Part shown: positions 18,726-26,429 of the stretch, piece by piece
Numbering within the stretch: the first letter of the stretch is position 1
How the letters are laid out: each line of letters opens with the position of its first letter
DNA from: Erysipelotrichaceae bacterium
GTDB taxonomy: Bacteria > Bacillota_I > Bacilli_A > Erysipelotrichales > Erysipelotrichaceae
Length of the DNA: 52,504 bases
Assembly: GCA_021209625.1 (NCBI GenBank)
Contig: JAJOHZ010000022.1
Span: 1 to 52,504, forward strand
Reading direction: 5' to 3'
Program-made: the position numbers and the translations under genes
The notes under the pieces: generated by a model
Database searches by the model: none
The model's input: only the letters and a program-made list of their open reading frames with translations
What the model was told of the DNA's origin: nothing

Positions 18726-19415
18726 ATGTTTAATGAATTATTTGGACTAGGATTTTTACTCATTCACTTTAGTTTAGTGATGATTTCGTATAAGCTTTTT
18801 GGAAAACTGGGTCTTTTTGTATGGATTGGGGTGGCTTCTGTCTTAGCAAACATCCAAGTGCTTCAAGGGGTACAATTATTATCCTTACAAGCCACATTAG
18901 GAAACACCTTGTATGGCTCGATCTTTCTTGCGACAGATATTCTTGTGGAAAAGTATGGAAAGAAAAGTGCTCAAACTTCCGTCTACATTGGTTTCTTCTC
19001 CATTATTGTCTTCATGATTACGATGAACTTAGCATTATTCTTTATCCCACTCAATGATGAGTTTGCGCTCATGGTTCATGATGCATTCAAACTTATCTTT
19101 GGATTTTCGTTTCGCATTGTATTAGGAAGTCTAGTTGCTTACTTTGTCTCACAATCCATAGACATCAAACTCTATTCCTGGATTCGTTCAAAATTTCCAT
19201 CAGATCACATGCTTTGGTTAAGAAACAATGCATCAACACTTATATCTCAATGGATTGATACTGCCATATTCGTAATCATTGCTTTCTATGGTACTTCCTA
19301 TTCCTTGATTCAAATCATGATCACCACGTATGTGCTTAAAGCCATCATCGCCTTGTTGGATACTCCCTTTGTGTATCTTGCGAAGCGAATCACTCCTGGT
19401 GTTTTAACTGAATAA
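18726..19415 (+). CDS. Queuosine-precursor transporter, YhhQ/YpdP (VUT) family
   Basis: A 229-residue membrane protein with six predicted segments. TDILVEKYGKKSAQ and the later ISQWIDTAIFVIIAF are typical of the vitamin-uptake-like PF02592 family, whose E. coli member YhhQ imports 7-deazaguanine precursors of queuosine. B. subtilis YpdP has the same length. GAGG precedes the ATG. The gene is monocistronic with its own promoter and terminator. No queuosine synthesis genes are in the window, in line with salvage. Substrate assignment rests on family. Confidence 0.82.
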   Translation: MFNELFGLGFLLIHFSLVMISYKLFGKLGLFVWIGVASVLANIQVLQGVQLLSLQATLGNTLYGSIFLATDILVEKYGKKSAQTSVYIGFFSIIVFMITMNLALFFIPLNDEFALMVHDAFKLIFGFSFRIVLGSLVAYFVSQSIDIKLYSWIRSKFPSDHMLWLRNNASTLISQWIDTAIFVIIAFYGTSYSLIQIMITTYVLKAIIALLDTPFVYLAKRITPGVLTE

Positions 19416-19437
19416 GACGAAAGTCTTATTTTCTTTT
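19411..19437 (+). terminator. Terminator after the YpdP-type gene
   Basis: AATAAGAC and GTCTTATT pair around a GAAA tetraloop, followed by TTCTTTTCTTT. The stop codon lies within the stem. Confidence 0.8.
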
Positions 19438-19475
19438 CTTTGAAAAAGCGTATAATCGTACTCAAGGAGATAAGT

Positions 19476-20639
19476 ATGAACTCATTAATTAATCAAGCAC
19501 AGAAATACTACCCAGCCATAAAAGCATTAAGACATGCAATCCATGAAGAACCTGAATTAGGGTTTGAAGAATTCAAAACAGCTGAAAAGGTAAAGACCTT
19601 TTTAGATTCAATAGGAGTTGAGTATGTGGATGGGGTTGCGAAAACAGGTCTTATCGTAACAATCAAAGGAAAGTTTCCAGGTAAGACCATTCTTTTAAGA
19701 GCAGACATGGATGCTTTAGCCATGGATGAAGATCCTCAACATGCATTAAAATCAAAAATCAAAGGAAAAATGCATGCGTGTGGTCATGATGGACACACTG
19801 CAGGATTATGCTTAGCAGCTGCCTTACTTCATGAGAATAAAGCGTTACTTCATGGGGAAGTCAGACTCATGTTTCAACCTGCAGAAGAAACCTTAGGTGG
19901 AGCACAACCCATGATTGAAGCTGGTGTGACTCAAGGTGTAGATATGGCCTTTGGAGCTCATTTATGGGGTTCACTTGAAGAGAACCATGTTCAAGTGAAA
20001 GTTGGAGCCATGATGGCTGCTCCCGATGCATTCAAACTTGTCGTTAAAGGAAAAGGAGGTCATGGAGCAATGCCTCACATGTGCATTGATCCGATTGTGA
20101 TCGCATCCTCCATTGTGGTGAATGCACAATCCATTGTGTCAAGGAGTGTGAATCCACTTGATCAAGCCGTCCTTACATTTGGACAAATTAATGGAGGAAG
20201 TGCTTTCAATGTGATTCCTAACGAAGTGACTTTGATTGGAACGATTCGTACCTTTTCTCAAGCTGTTAGAGATCTAATCCCAACAAAGTTAGAAGCATTG
20301 GCCAAAGGGATTGCCCATGCGCATGGTGGGGATGTTGAATTCACGTATGAACCAAAATATCCTGTACTCATCAATGATGAAGAAGCAGTTCACCATAGTG
20401 CACAATCATTTAAGAAAATTGTGGGAGAATCTAATGTGCATTACTTAGAGGAACCTAACATGGGAGGAGAAGATTTTGCCTATATCTCTCAAGTGGTTCC
20501 ATCATCATTCATCTATGTTGGTATAAAGAAAGATCAAGACATCATTCACCATCATCCATCCTTTGAGTGGGATGATCACAACCTGATTCCATTAGGATGT
20601 GGATTAGCTCAATGTGCATTGGATGCATTAACAGAGTAA
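19476..20639 (+). CDS. M20D amidohydrolase (N-acyl-L-amino-acid / hippurate hydrolase type)
   Basis: A 387-residue M20D enzyme that removes acyl groups from N-acyl amino acids or related amides. Metal-site motifs are LRADMDALAM, MHACGHDGHTA, FQPAEETLGG and GAHLW, with a late NMGGEDFAY. The inserted dimerisation domain begins KGGHGAMPHMCIDP. ATG 19476 is chosen because AAGGAG lies six bases upstream; the frame extends twelve codons further but without a ribosome site. Transcription probably begins from a TATAAT at about 19451. It converges on nagB at a shared terminator. Confidence 0.9.
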   Translation: MNSLINQAQKYYPAIKALRHAIHEEPELGFEEFKTAEKVKTFLDSIGVEYVDGVAKTGLIVTIKGKFPGKTILLRADMDALAMDEDPQHALKSKIKGKMHACGHDGHTAGLCLAAALLHENKALLHGEVRLMFQPAEETLGGAQPMIEAGVTQGVDMAFGAHLWGSLEENHVQVKVGAMMAAPDAFKLVVKGKGGHGAMPHMCIDPIVIASSIVVNAQSIVSRSVNPLDQAVLTFGQINGGSAFNVIPNEVTLIGTIRTFSQAVRDLIPTKLEALAKGIAHAHGGDVEFTYEPKYPVLINDEEAVHHSAQSFKKIVGESNVHYLEEPNMGGEDFAYISQVVPSSFIYVGIKKDQDIIHHHPSFEWDDHNLIPLGCGLAQCALDALTE

Positions 20640-20640
20640 A

Positions 20641-20667
20641 GGAAGGCAAATACCTTCCTCTTTTTTA
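20641..20667. terminator. Terminator between M20D gene and nagB
   Basis: GGAAGG and CCTTCC pair around CAAATA, followed by TCTTTTTT. It lies between the convergent stops. Confidence 0.75.
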
Positions 20668-21387
20668 TAAGTGTGATGCTGCTTCAGTATCCAGAATCAA
20701 CGTCACATCAGGATGGGTTTGTAAGATTGATCCAGGACAAACTTCATCAATGGGGCCATGAACCATGGCTTTGATGGCGGCTGCTTTCTTCTTCCCTATC
20801 GCCAGTAACACAATCTTCTTTGCTTCAAGGATGTTGTGTATACCCATGCTAATCGCATGGGTTGGTACTTCATCCAAGGATGAGAAGAACACCGCATTGT
20901 CTTGTCGGGTGCTTTCCTTAAGCTTCACCACATGGGTCACACTGTCAAACGATGTATGGGGTTCATTGAATCCAATATGACCATTGGATCCGATGCCTAA
21001 GAGTTGCATATCAATCGTGTGATTCTTTAAGGCGTGATTGTATCTTTCGCATTCTTTATTTAGGTCGACAGCTAATCCACAAGGGATATGGGTGTGCTTC
21101 ACATCAATGTCCACATGATCAAAGAGTTGTTTTTTCATGAAGAAGGCATAAGATTGGGGATGATGAGCATCCATCCCTACGTATTCATCCAGATTAAAGG
21201 TATGAACTTCTTTAAAGGATAATTCTTGATTTTTTACTCCTAAAATGAGTTCTTGGTAAAGCAGTATTGGACTTGAACCTGTGGCTAAGCCTAAGACACT
21301 GTTTGGTTTGTGATTGAGTTGTGTTTTAAAGAGCTCATAAGCTTTAAGAGCCACCTCATGAGCGTTTGAAGCAATGATGATATTCAT
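20665..21387 (-). CDS. nagB: Glucosamine-6-phosphate deaminase
   Basis: A 240-residue enzyme converting glucosamine-6-phosphate to fructose-6-phosphate and ammonia. Hallmarks: GLATGSSPILLYQEL near the N-terminus, FNLDEYVGM with the catalytic Asp, and LLGIGSNGHIGFNEP with the active-site His and Glu. The length is that of short Firmicutes NagB proteins. It lies two bases after nagA and forms the nagA-nagB operon. It runs counter to GlmS, so the ribozyme on glmS and the control of nagAB set amino-sugar flux. Confidence 0.96.
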   Translation of the reverse strand: MNIIIASNAHEVALKAYELFKTQLNHKPNSVLGLATGSSPILLYQELILGVKNQELSFKEVHTFNLDEYVGMDAHHPQSYAFFMKKQLFDHVDIDVKHTHIPCGLAVDLNKECERYNHALKNHTIDMQLLGIGSNGHIGFNEPHTSFDSVTHVVKLKESTRQDNAVFFSSLDEVPTHAISMGIHNILEAKKIVLLAIGKKKAAAIKAMVHGPIDEVCPGSILQTHPDVTLILDTEAASHL

Positions 21388-21389
21388 GT

Positions 21390-22535
21390 TTAGTTTCCTT
21401 TTGTGTAGACTTGTTGACCTAAAACATAGGTGGCAACGACTGAATAATTGTCATCCAGTACCACCAAGTCTGCATCACACCCATAGGCTATGCGTCCTTT
21501 ATGTGGTAATTTAAGATTGTTTGCGGGATTAAGTGTAGCGGCGTTAATGGCGTAATTGATTGGAACTTGTGCGAATTCAATGAGGTTTCTTAATCCTTCA
21601 TTCATTCTTAATGTTGATCCAGATAATGTATTGGTGCCTTGAATGTAGGCACTTCCATTTTCTCTAACTTCAATCTTTTGTCCTCCAAGATTGTATTCAC
21701 CTTGTGGACTTCCTTTAACACTTAATGAATCTGTGATCAGAATGGAATGATAAGGACCTTTAGCCATCATTAAAGCATGAATGGCTGGCCACACCACATG
21801 ATTACCATCACCAATGATTTCAGCATAGATCTCCTGAAGGCGATGAGTGGCTCCCGCAAGATTATAGTTACGATGATGAAGTCCACTCATTCCATTGAAA
21901 GCATGAGTGATGCAACTTGCACCATTCGCACAAGCTAAGAGGGTTTCTTCATAAGTGGAAGCAGAGTGACCAATGGATACGATCACACCATGATCTACAC
22001 ACCATTTTAAAAGTTGATGATCATGGTCAAGTTCAGTGGCCATCGTGATAAGTCTAATGAGTTGATGACTGTCTTGGTATAAAGATTCAAAGAGGTTAAC
22101 ATCAGCCTTAATGATATGTTCTTCTGGCTGTGCTCCTTTGTAGGCTACATTAATGAAAGGACCTTCTAAATGAACACCTACAATTTGTGCACCTTTAATG
22201 GCTTGAGATGCGACATGGGCTACGTTTTTTAATGCTTTGGATAACACGCTTGGATGTTGGGTGACAGTGGTAGGGCAAAATGATGTGACCCCTTCAGACA
22301 CTAACCCTTTCATGATGGTTTTTAATCCTTCTTCATTGGCATCGTTAGTATCAATCCCATACGCTCCATGAATGTGTTGATCAATAAACCCAGGGAGTAA
22401 ACGATGATGACCAAAGTCAACATCAACAGGGAATTCATTATATTGCGAGATTTTCGTGATGCGGTGATTTTCGATGTGAATTTGAGCTGCAATGAAATGT
22501 TGTTGAATCCAAACTCGTTGACTTTGAATAATCAT
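21390..22535 (-). CDS. nagA: N-acetylglucosamine-6-phosphate deacetylase
   Basis: About 381 residues. It removes acetate from GlcNAc-6-phosphate, feeding NagB. Motifs: LPGFIDQHIHGAYG (metal-binding HxH), VHLEGPFIN with the metal Glu, SIGHSAS, THAFNGMSGLHHR and ILITDSLSVKG with the catalytic Asp. ATG 22535 is preceded by AGAGGTG; an alternative GTG lies two codons upstream. Two inverted repeats upstream (22604-22621 and 22656-22678) are candidate operators. No acetylglucosamine PTS is nearby. Confidence 0.95.
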   Translation of the reverse strand: MIIQSQRVWIQQHFIAAQIHIENHRITKISQYNEFPVDVDFGHHRLLPGFIDQHIHGAYGIDTNDANEEGLKTIMKGLVSEGVTSFCPTTVTQHPSVLSKALKNVAHVASQAIKGAQIVGVHLEGPFINVAYKGAQPEEHIIKADVNLFESLYQDSHQLIRLITMATELDHDHQLLKWCVDHGVIVSIGHSASTYEETLLACANGASCITHAFNGMSGLHHRNYNLAGATHRLQEIYAEIIGDGNHVVWPAIHALMMAKGPYHSILITDSLSVKGSPQGEYNLGGQKIEVRENGSAYIQGTNTLSGSTLRMNEGLRNLIEFAQVPINYAINAATLNPANNLKLPHKGRIAYGCDADLVVLDDNYSVVATYVLGQQVYTKGN

Positions 22536-22603
22536 AGACACCTCTTTCTATGGTATTATTATCATGTAAACATATTCTAACATACGATTCAATTTTGGTT
22601 GAC

Positions 22604-22621
22604 TCACTCTGAGTTGAGTGA
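22604..22621. repeat. Inverted repeat upstream of nagA (possible operator)
   Basis: TCACTC and GAGTGA form 6-bp arms around TGAGTT, about 70 bases upstream of the nagA start. No T-run follows, so it is not a terminator. Confidence 0.45.
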
Positions 22622-22655
22622 CATCTAAAGTTTGAATGATGGTATATTTTTCAAC

Positions 22656-22678
22656 TTATTTCATCACAAATGAAATAA
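22656..22678. repeat. Inverted repeat in the nagA/NYN intergenic region
   Basis: TTATTTCAT and ATGAAATAA form perfect 9-bp arms around CACAA, midway between the divergent nagA and NYN genes. It could be an operator or a small RNA hairpin. Confidence 0.4.
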
Positions 22679-22789
22679 AATACCACAACATCAAATGCAT
22701 TATTACCATAGCGTGTAAAGCATGATTGAGACACAAAAACGAAGTATAATGAAAAAAGTATTATTAAACCAGAGAGGACACAATCATTG

Positions 22790-23533
22790 ATGAATGAACC
22801 TTCAAAAGAATTGAGACTAGCTGTACTTATTGATGCGGATAACGTACCTTATGCGAACATTAAAGGAATCTTAGCAGAGGTGGCCCGATATGGAACGCCA
22901 ATGATTAAGCGAATTTATGGGGATTGGACCAAACCTAACTTAAGTGGATGGAAACCAGTGTTACTTGAGCACGCAATTACACCTGTCCAACAATATGGCT
23001 ATACCAGTGGTAAAAATGCCACTGACTCTGCCATGATCATTGATGCGATGGACATTCTTTATGGCACAACGGTTGAGGGCTTCTGTATCATTTCATCCGA
23101 TTCAGATTTTACCCGCTTAGCCATTCGTATACGTGAAGCGGGTAAACGTGTGATTGGGATGGGTGAAAGCAAAACACCAAATGCCTTCATTGTGGCCTGT
23201 GATAAATTTGTCTACATTGAAGTCATTGATAAAGAAGAACTCAAGAAATCCAACAACAATAAACAGAAATTCAGTGGAGAAGTCAAAGAAAAACTCATTA
23301 AATCTTTATCTGAAGCGATTGATGATGTGGCAGATGAAGAAGGATGGGCTTTCTTAGGAGATGTTGGGAATCATTTGATTAAGAACAATCCCGATTTTGA
23401 CTCTCGTAACTATGGTTTTATGAAGTTAACGCATCTTGTCAAGTCACTTAAAAATGTGTTTGATATTGATGAGCGGAAGTATCCTAATAACAATACAAGA
23501 CATGTATATATACGAAATAAAGTGAGTCAATGA
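22790..23533 (+). CDS. NYN-domain protein with C-terminal OST-HTH/LOTUS-like domain
   Basis: A 247-residue protein. The N-terminal NYN (PIN-like) domain carries acidic residues in VLIDADNVPYANI, ATDSAMIIDAMDILY and ISSDSDFTRLA, matching a putative metal-dependent RNase site. The C-terminal part (about 160-247; EGWAFLGDVGNHLIKNNPDF, NYGFMKLTHLVKSL) fits the OST-HTH fold proposed to bind RNA. ATG 22790 is chosen; a TTG immediately before it is an alternative. AGAGAGGA lies upstream. The biological target is not known. Confidence 0.85.
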   Translation: MNEPSKELRLAVLIDADNVPYANIKGILAEVARYGTPMIKRIYGDWTKPNLSGWKPVLLEHAITPVQQYGYTSGKNATDSAMIIDAMDILYGTTVEGFCIISSDSDFTRLAIRIREAGKRVIGMGESKTPNAFIVACDKFVYIEVIDKEELKKSNNNKQKFSGEVKEKLIKSLSEAIDDVADEEGWAFLGDVGNHLIKNNPDFDSRNYGFMKLTHLVKSLKNVFDIDERKYPNNNTRHVYIRNKVSQ

Positions 23534-23537
23534 TGCA

Positions 23538-24854
23538 ATGAAACGGTTGAGAGATGTGGTTATAAGTGTTATCAAAATCATGGGGTATTTAACCATGATT
23601 TTTCTCTTTATCATTCAACCGTTTAAACTTTATAATGAAAGTCTTAGAAAAGACATCATACTTTACCAAGGTTATGAAAGTGAACTTCATGCCATTAATG
23701 AACTTCAACACAAATGGTTCAATGACTATGTTAAAGAGATTCATGCCCAGTATGGATCTCATAGTAAAGAATATACTTTTGAGTATCGTGTAGAAGCACA
23801 TCGTATTGGTTTTGATTGGATTGAACTCAATATTATTAAGAAAAGAATTCATCGTCAGACTCATGTCTCCATCATTGAAAAGGAAACCCGACTCATGCAT
23901 CAAAATTCATTAGCATCTTATGACACTACCTCACTAAAGAATTCCACACACTCACTAAGACTAGCTCAAGCATTACATCTGTATTTAAACACCCGCGATG
24001 TTCCACTTGTTGTGAATGTGCTTAAACTACAGCGCTTCATTCAAGATGAGAACACAACACTTACATTGACTCCTAAAGGACTTTGTATTCAAACTACTCA
24101 GTGTCAATATTCATGGTGTCAATCAACTCAATTCAGTGCAGTCATAGATTATGATTATCTTCATGATGCAACATTGACTCATCCTTCACAGTTTAAAGAT
24201 CCAATCAAAGAAGGAACATTCATTTCTGATTCAATCATTGACCCAAGTTTACCGATGGTGGCCATCACCTTTGATGATGGGCCTAAGCCACTATCACTCA
24301 AAATGAATGATATTTTAGCTCAATCCAATACGAAAGCAACCTTATTTTGGATTGGACAAGAAGTCAAGGCTCATCCACAGATTGCGAAAACCTTGTTTGA
24401 AGCAGGACATGAGATAGGAAATCATACGTACCATCATCCTCATTTAAATGAGATGTCACATGATGCGGTTCTCAAAGAGTTGGAATCCACAGATGACATC
24501 ATTGAACAAACCATTGGCGTCAGACCAACCATCATGCGTCCACCATATGGAGAACTCAATCACAGTGATGTGGATAAGATATCACATACCATCATTCGAT
24601 GGAATTTAGATACTGTAGATTGGAGTAAACCATCGCATGAGGTCTTGCTGCAATCACTGATGAAGTGTCAAGATGGAGATGTCATTCTTATGCATGATGT
24701 ATTTAAAAACACACATGGGGTTGTTCATGAATTCATTCAATCTCAATTATCCAAAGGTGTACAGTTTGTTACAGTCAGTGAACTGATCCATCACCGTAGT
24801 CTTACCTCCCATGTGGTTTATGGAGTAAGAAGACCAACACGAATTAATCCTTAA
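23538..24854 (+). CDS. Membrane-anchored polysaccharide deacetylase (NodB domain)
   Basis: A 438-residue protein with one N-terminal membrane segment (about residues 11-28) and a roughly 200-residue extracellular region of unknown fold. The NodB homology domain follows: AITFDDGPKP with catalytic and metal Asp, GNHTYHHPHL with two metal His, RPPYGE, and VDWSKPSH. Family members remove acetyl groups from peptidoglycan GlcNAc (PgdA type, lysozyme resistance) or other chitin-like polymers. It begins four bases after the NYN gene. The cell-wall substrate is inferred from family. Confidence 0.87.
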   Translation: MKRLRDVVISVIKIMGYLTMIFLFIIQPFKLYNESLRKDIILYQGYESELHAINELQHKWFNDYVKEIHAQYGSHSKEYTFEYRVEAHRIGFDWIELNIIKKRIHRQTHVSIIEKETRLMHQNSLASYDTTSLKNSTHSLRLAQALHLYLNTRDVPLVVNVLKLQRFIQDENTTLTLTPKGLCIQTTQCQYSWCQSTQFSAVIDYDYLHDATLTHPSQFKDPIKEGTFISDSIIDPSLPMVAITFDDGPKPLSLKMNDILAQSNTKATLFWIGQEVKAHPQIAKTLFEAGHEIGNHTYHHPHLNEMSHDAVLKELESTDDIIEQTIGVRPTIMRPPYGELNHSDVDKISHTIIRWNLDTVDWSKPSHEVLLQSLMKCQDGDVILMHDVFKNTHGVVHEFIQSQLSKGVQFVTVSELIHHRSLTSHVVYGVRRPTRINP

Positions 24855-24867
24855 TCATTCTTCAATG

Positions 24868-24896
24868 AGTGGCACTGAGTGAAGTGCCACTTTTAT
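24868..24896 (+). terminator. Terminator after the polysaccharide deacetylase gene
   Basis: AGTGGCACT and AGTGCCACT pair perfectly around GAGTGA, followed by TTTAT. Confidence 0.78.
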
Positions 24897-24912
24897 GTTA
24901 CTTCATGTGAAA

Positions 24913-24940
24913 TTGTGGGTTGAGTCCTTTACAATACAAT
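24913..24940 (+). promoter_or_regulatory. mtlA promoter
   Basis: TTGTGG, 16 bases, TACAAT, 34 bases before the mtlA start. Confidence 0.55.
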
Positions 24941-24974
24941 TAAAGAGTGTGAAAACACAAGAAAGGGGTCTGTT

Positions 24975-26318
24975 ATGAAAGATAACATTCAACGCTTTGG
25001 TCGCTTCCTATCCGGGATGGTGATGCCAAATATCGGAGCCTTCATCGCATGGGGTTTCATTACCGCTTTATTTATTCCAACAGGTTGGACACCTAATGAA
25101 AATTTATCAGCTTTAGTCGGTCCAATGATTGTTTACCTTCTTCCTGTCTTGATTGGTTATACAGGGGGTAGCCTAGTTCATGGTAAACGTGGTGCCGTTG
25201 TTGGTGCGACAGCTACGATGGGGGTTATCGTTGGTACATCCATTCCAATGTTTATTGGTGGGATGATTATGGGTCCATTAGCAGGTTGGATCATGAAGAA
25301 AGTTGACCAAGCTTTCGAAGGTAAAGTCGCTGCTGGATTTGAGATGTTAGTGAATAACTTCTCTGCAGGGATTGTTGGTTTAGTCTTAGCTTTAGTGGCT
25401 TACTTAGCCATTGGTCCTGCTGTTCAAGCTGGTTCTGATGCGGTTGGTGCAGCTGTAGAAGCAGTGGTTAACTTAGGCTTACTTCCTTTAGTTTCAATCT
25501 TAGTTGAACCAGCAAAAGTCTTATTCTTAAACAACGCTTTAAATCATGGTATCTTTGGTCCTCTTGGTGTTGAACAAGTGACTGAAGCAGGCCGTTCTAT
25601 CTTCTTCCTTATTGAAACTAACCCAGGTCCAGGTCTTGGTGTTCTCTTAGCAGTATGGATGTTTGGTAAAGGGATTTCTAAACAATCTGCTCCAGGAGCC
25701 ATCATCATTCATTTCTTTGGTGGTATTCATGAAATTTACTTCCCATATGTATTAATGAACCCACTTCTTGTCTTAGCAGTCATTGCTGGGGGAGCAACAG
25801 GAGTCTTAACCTTTGGTTTACTTGGTGCAGGTCTAGTGGCTACTCCATCCCCAGGAAGCATCTTTGCTTTAATGGCAATGGCTCCTCGTGGTGGATTACT
25901 TCCAGTTTTAGCTGGTATCTTCACTGCCGCTGCAGCTTCCTTCTTCGTTTCATCGCTTATTCTTAAGTTCACTGAAGGATCTCAAGATTTAGCATCTGCT
26001 CAAGCGCAATCAAAAGCGCAAAAGGGGTCACTTCGGCAAGTAAGTGTTAAACAAATCGTCTTTGCTTGTGATGCTGGTATGGGGTCTTCCGCAATGGGAG
26101 CAACTACACTTCGTAAGAAATTAGTTGCGAAAGGATTGGATGTGAAGGTGATTCATACCTCCATTGAAGATATTCCAACAGACAGTGTCTTAGTTGTTAC
26201 TCATGATAGCTTAGCTTCTCGAGCAAAAGCCGTTGCACATGGTGCAGAAATCATAAGTATCACTAACTTTGTTGGAGCACCAGAATACGATCAACTTGTT
26301 GAACGTTTAGCACAATAA
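24975..26318 (+). CDS. mtlA: PTS mannitol transporter subunit IICB
   Basis: A 447-residue membrane protein that imports mannitol and phosphorylates it. The IIC domain begins MKDNIQRFGRFLSGMVMPNIGAFIAWG and contains GGIHEIYFPYVLMNP, the conserved GIHE loop of mannitol IIC. The C-terminal IIB domain has the phosphorylated cysteine in IVFACDAGMGSSAMGA. No IIA domain is attached; MtlF supplies it. AAGGGG lies before the ATG. A terminator after the gene means mtlR is made from its own promoter or by readthrough. Confidence 0.95.
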   Translation: MKDNIQRFGRFLSGMVMPNIGAFIAWGFITALFIPTGWTPNENLSALVGPMIVYLLPVLIGYTGGSLVHGKRGAVVGATATMGVIVGTSIPMFIGGMIMGPLAGWIMKKVDQAFEGKVAAGFEMLVNNFSAGIVGLVLALVAYLAIGPAVQAGSDAVGAAVEAVVNLGLLPLVSILVEPAKVLFLNNALNHGIFGPLGVEQVTEAGRSIFFLIETNPGPGLGVLLAVWMFGKGISKQSAPGAIIIHFFGGIHEIYFPYVLMNPLLVLAVIAGGATGVLTFGLLGAGLVATPSPGSIFALMAMAPRGGLLPVLAGIFTAAAASFFVSSLILKFTEGSQDLASAQAQSKAQKGSLRQVSVKQIVFACDAGMGSSAMGATTLRKKLVAKGLDVKVIHTSIEDIPTDSVLVVTHDSLASRAKAVAHGAEIISITNFVGAPEYDQLVERLAQ

Positions 26319-26325
26319 TGTTCAT

Positions 26326-26356
26326 AGAGCCTGCATAGTCAGGCTCTTTTTAATTT
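26326..26356 (+). terminator. Terminator after mtlA
   Basis: AGAGCCTG and CAGGCTCT pair around CATAGT, followed by TTTTAATTTT. Confidence 0.85.
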
Positions 26357-26394
26357 TGGCATTAATGAGGTATGACTTAAGTTGTCTAAGTCTT

Positions 26395-26423
26395 TTGTAT
26401 AAAAGAAACAAACACTTTATAAT
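26395..26423 (+). promoter_or_regulatory. mtlR promoter (predicts a leaderless transcript)
   Basis: TTGTAT, 17 bases, TATAAT. Only six bases separate the -10 from the mtlR ATG, so the predicted transcript starts at or beside the start codon. No ribosome-binding sequence is present. Confidence 0.5.
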
Positions 26424-26429
26424 GAAATT

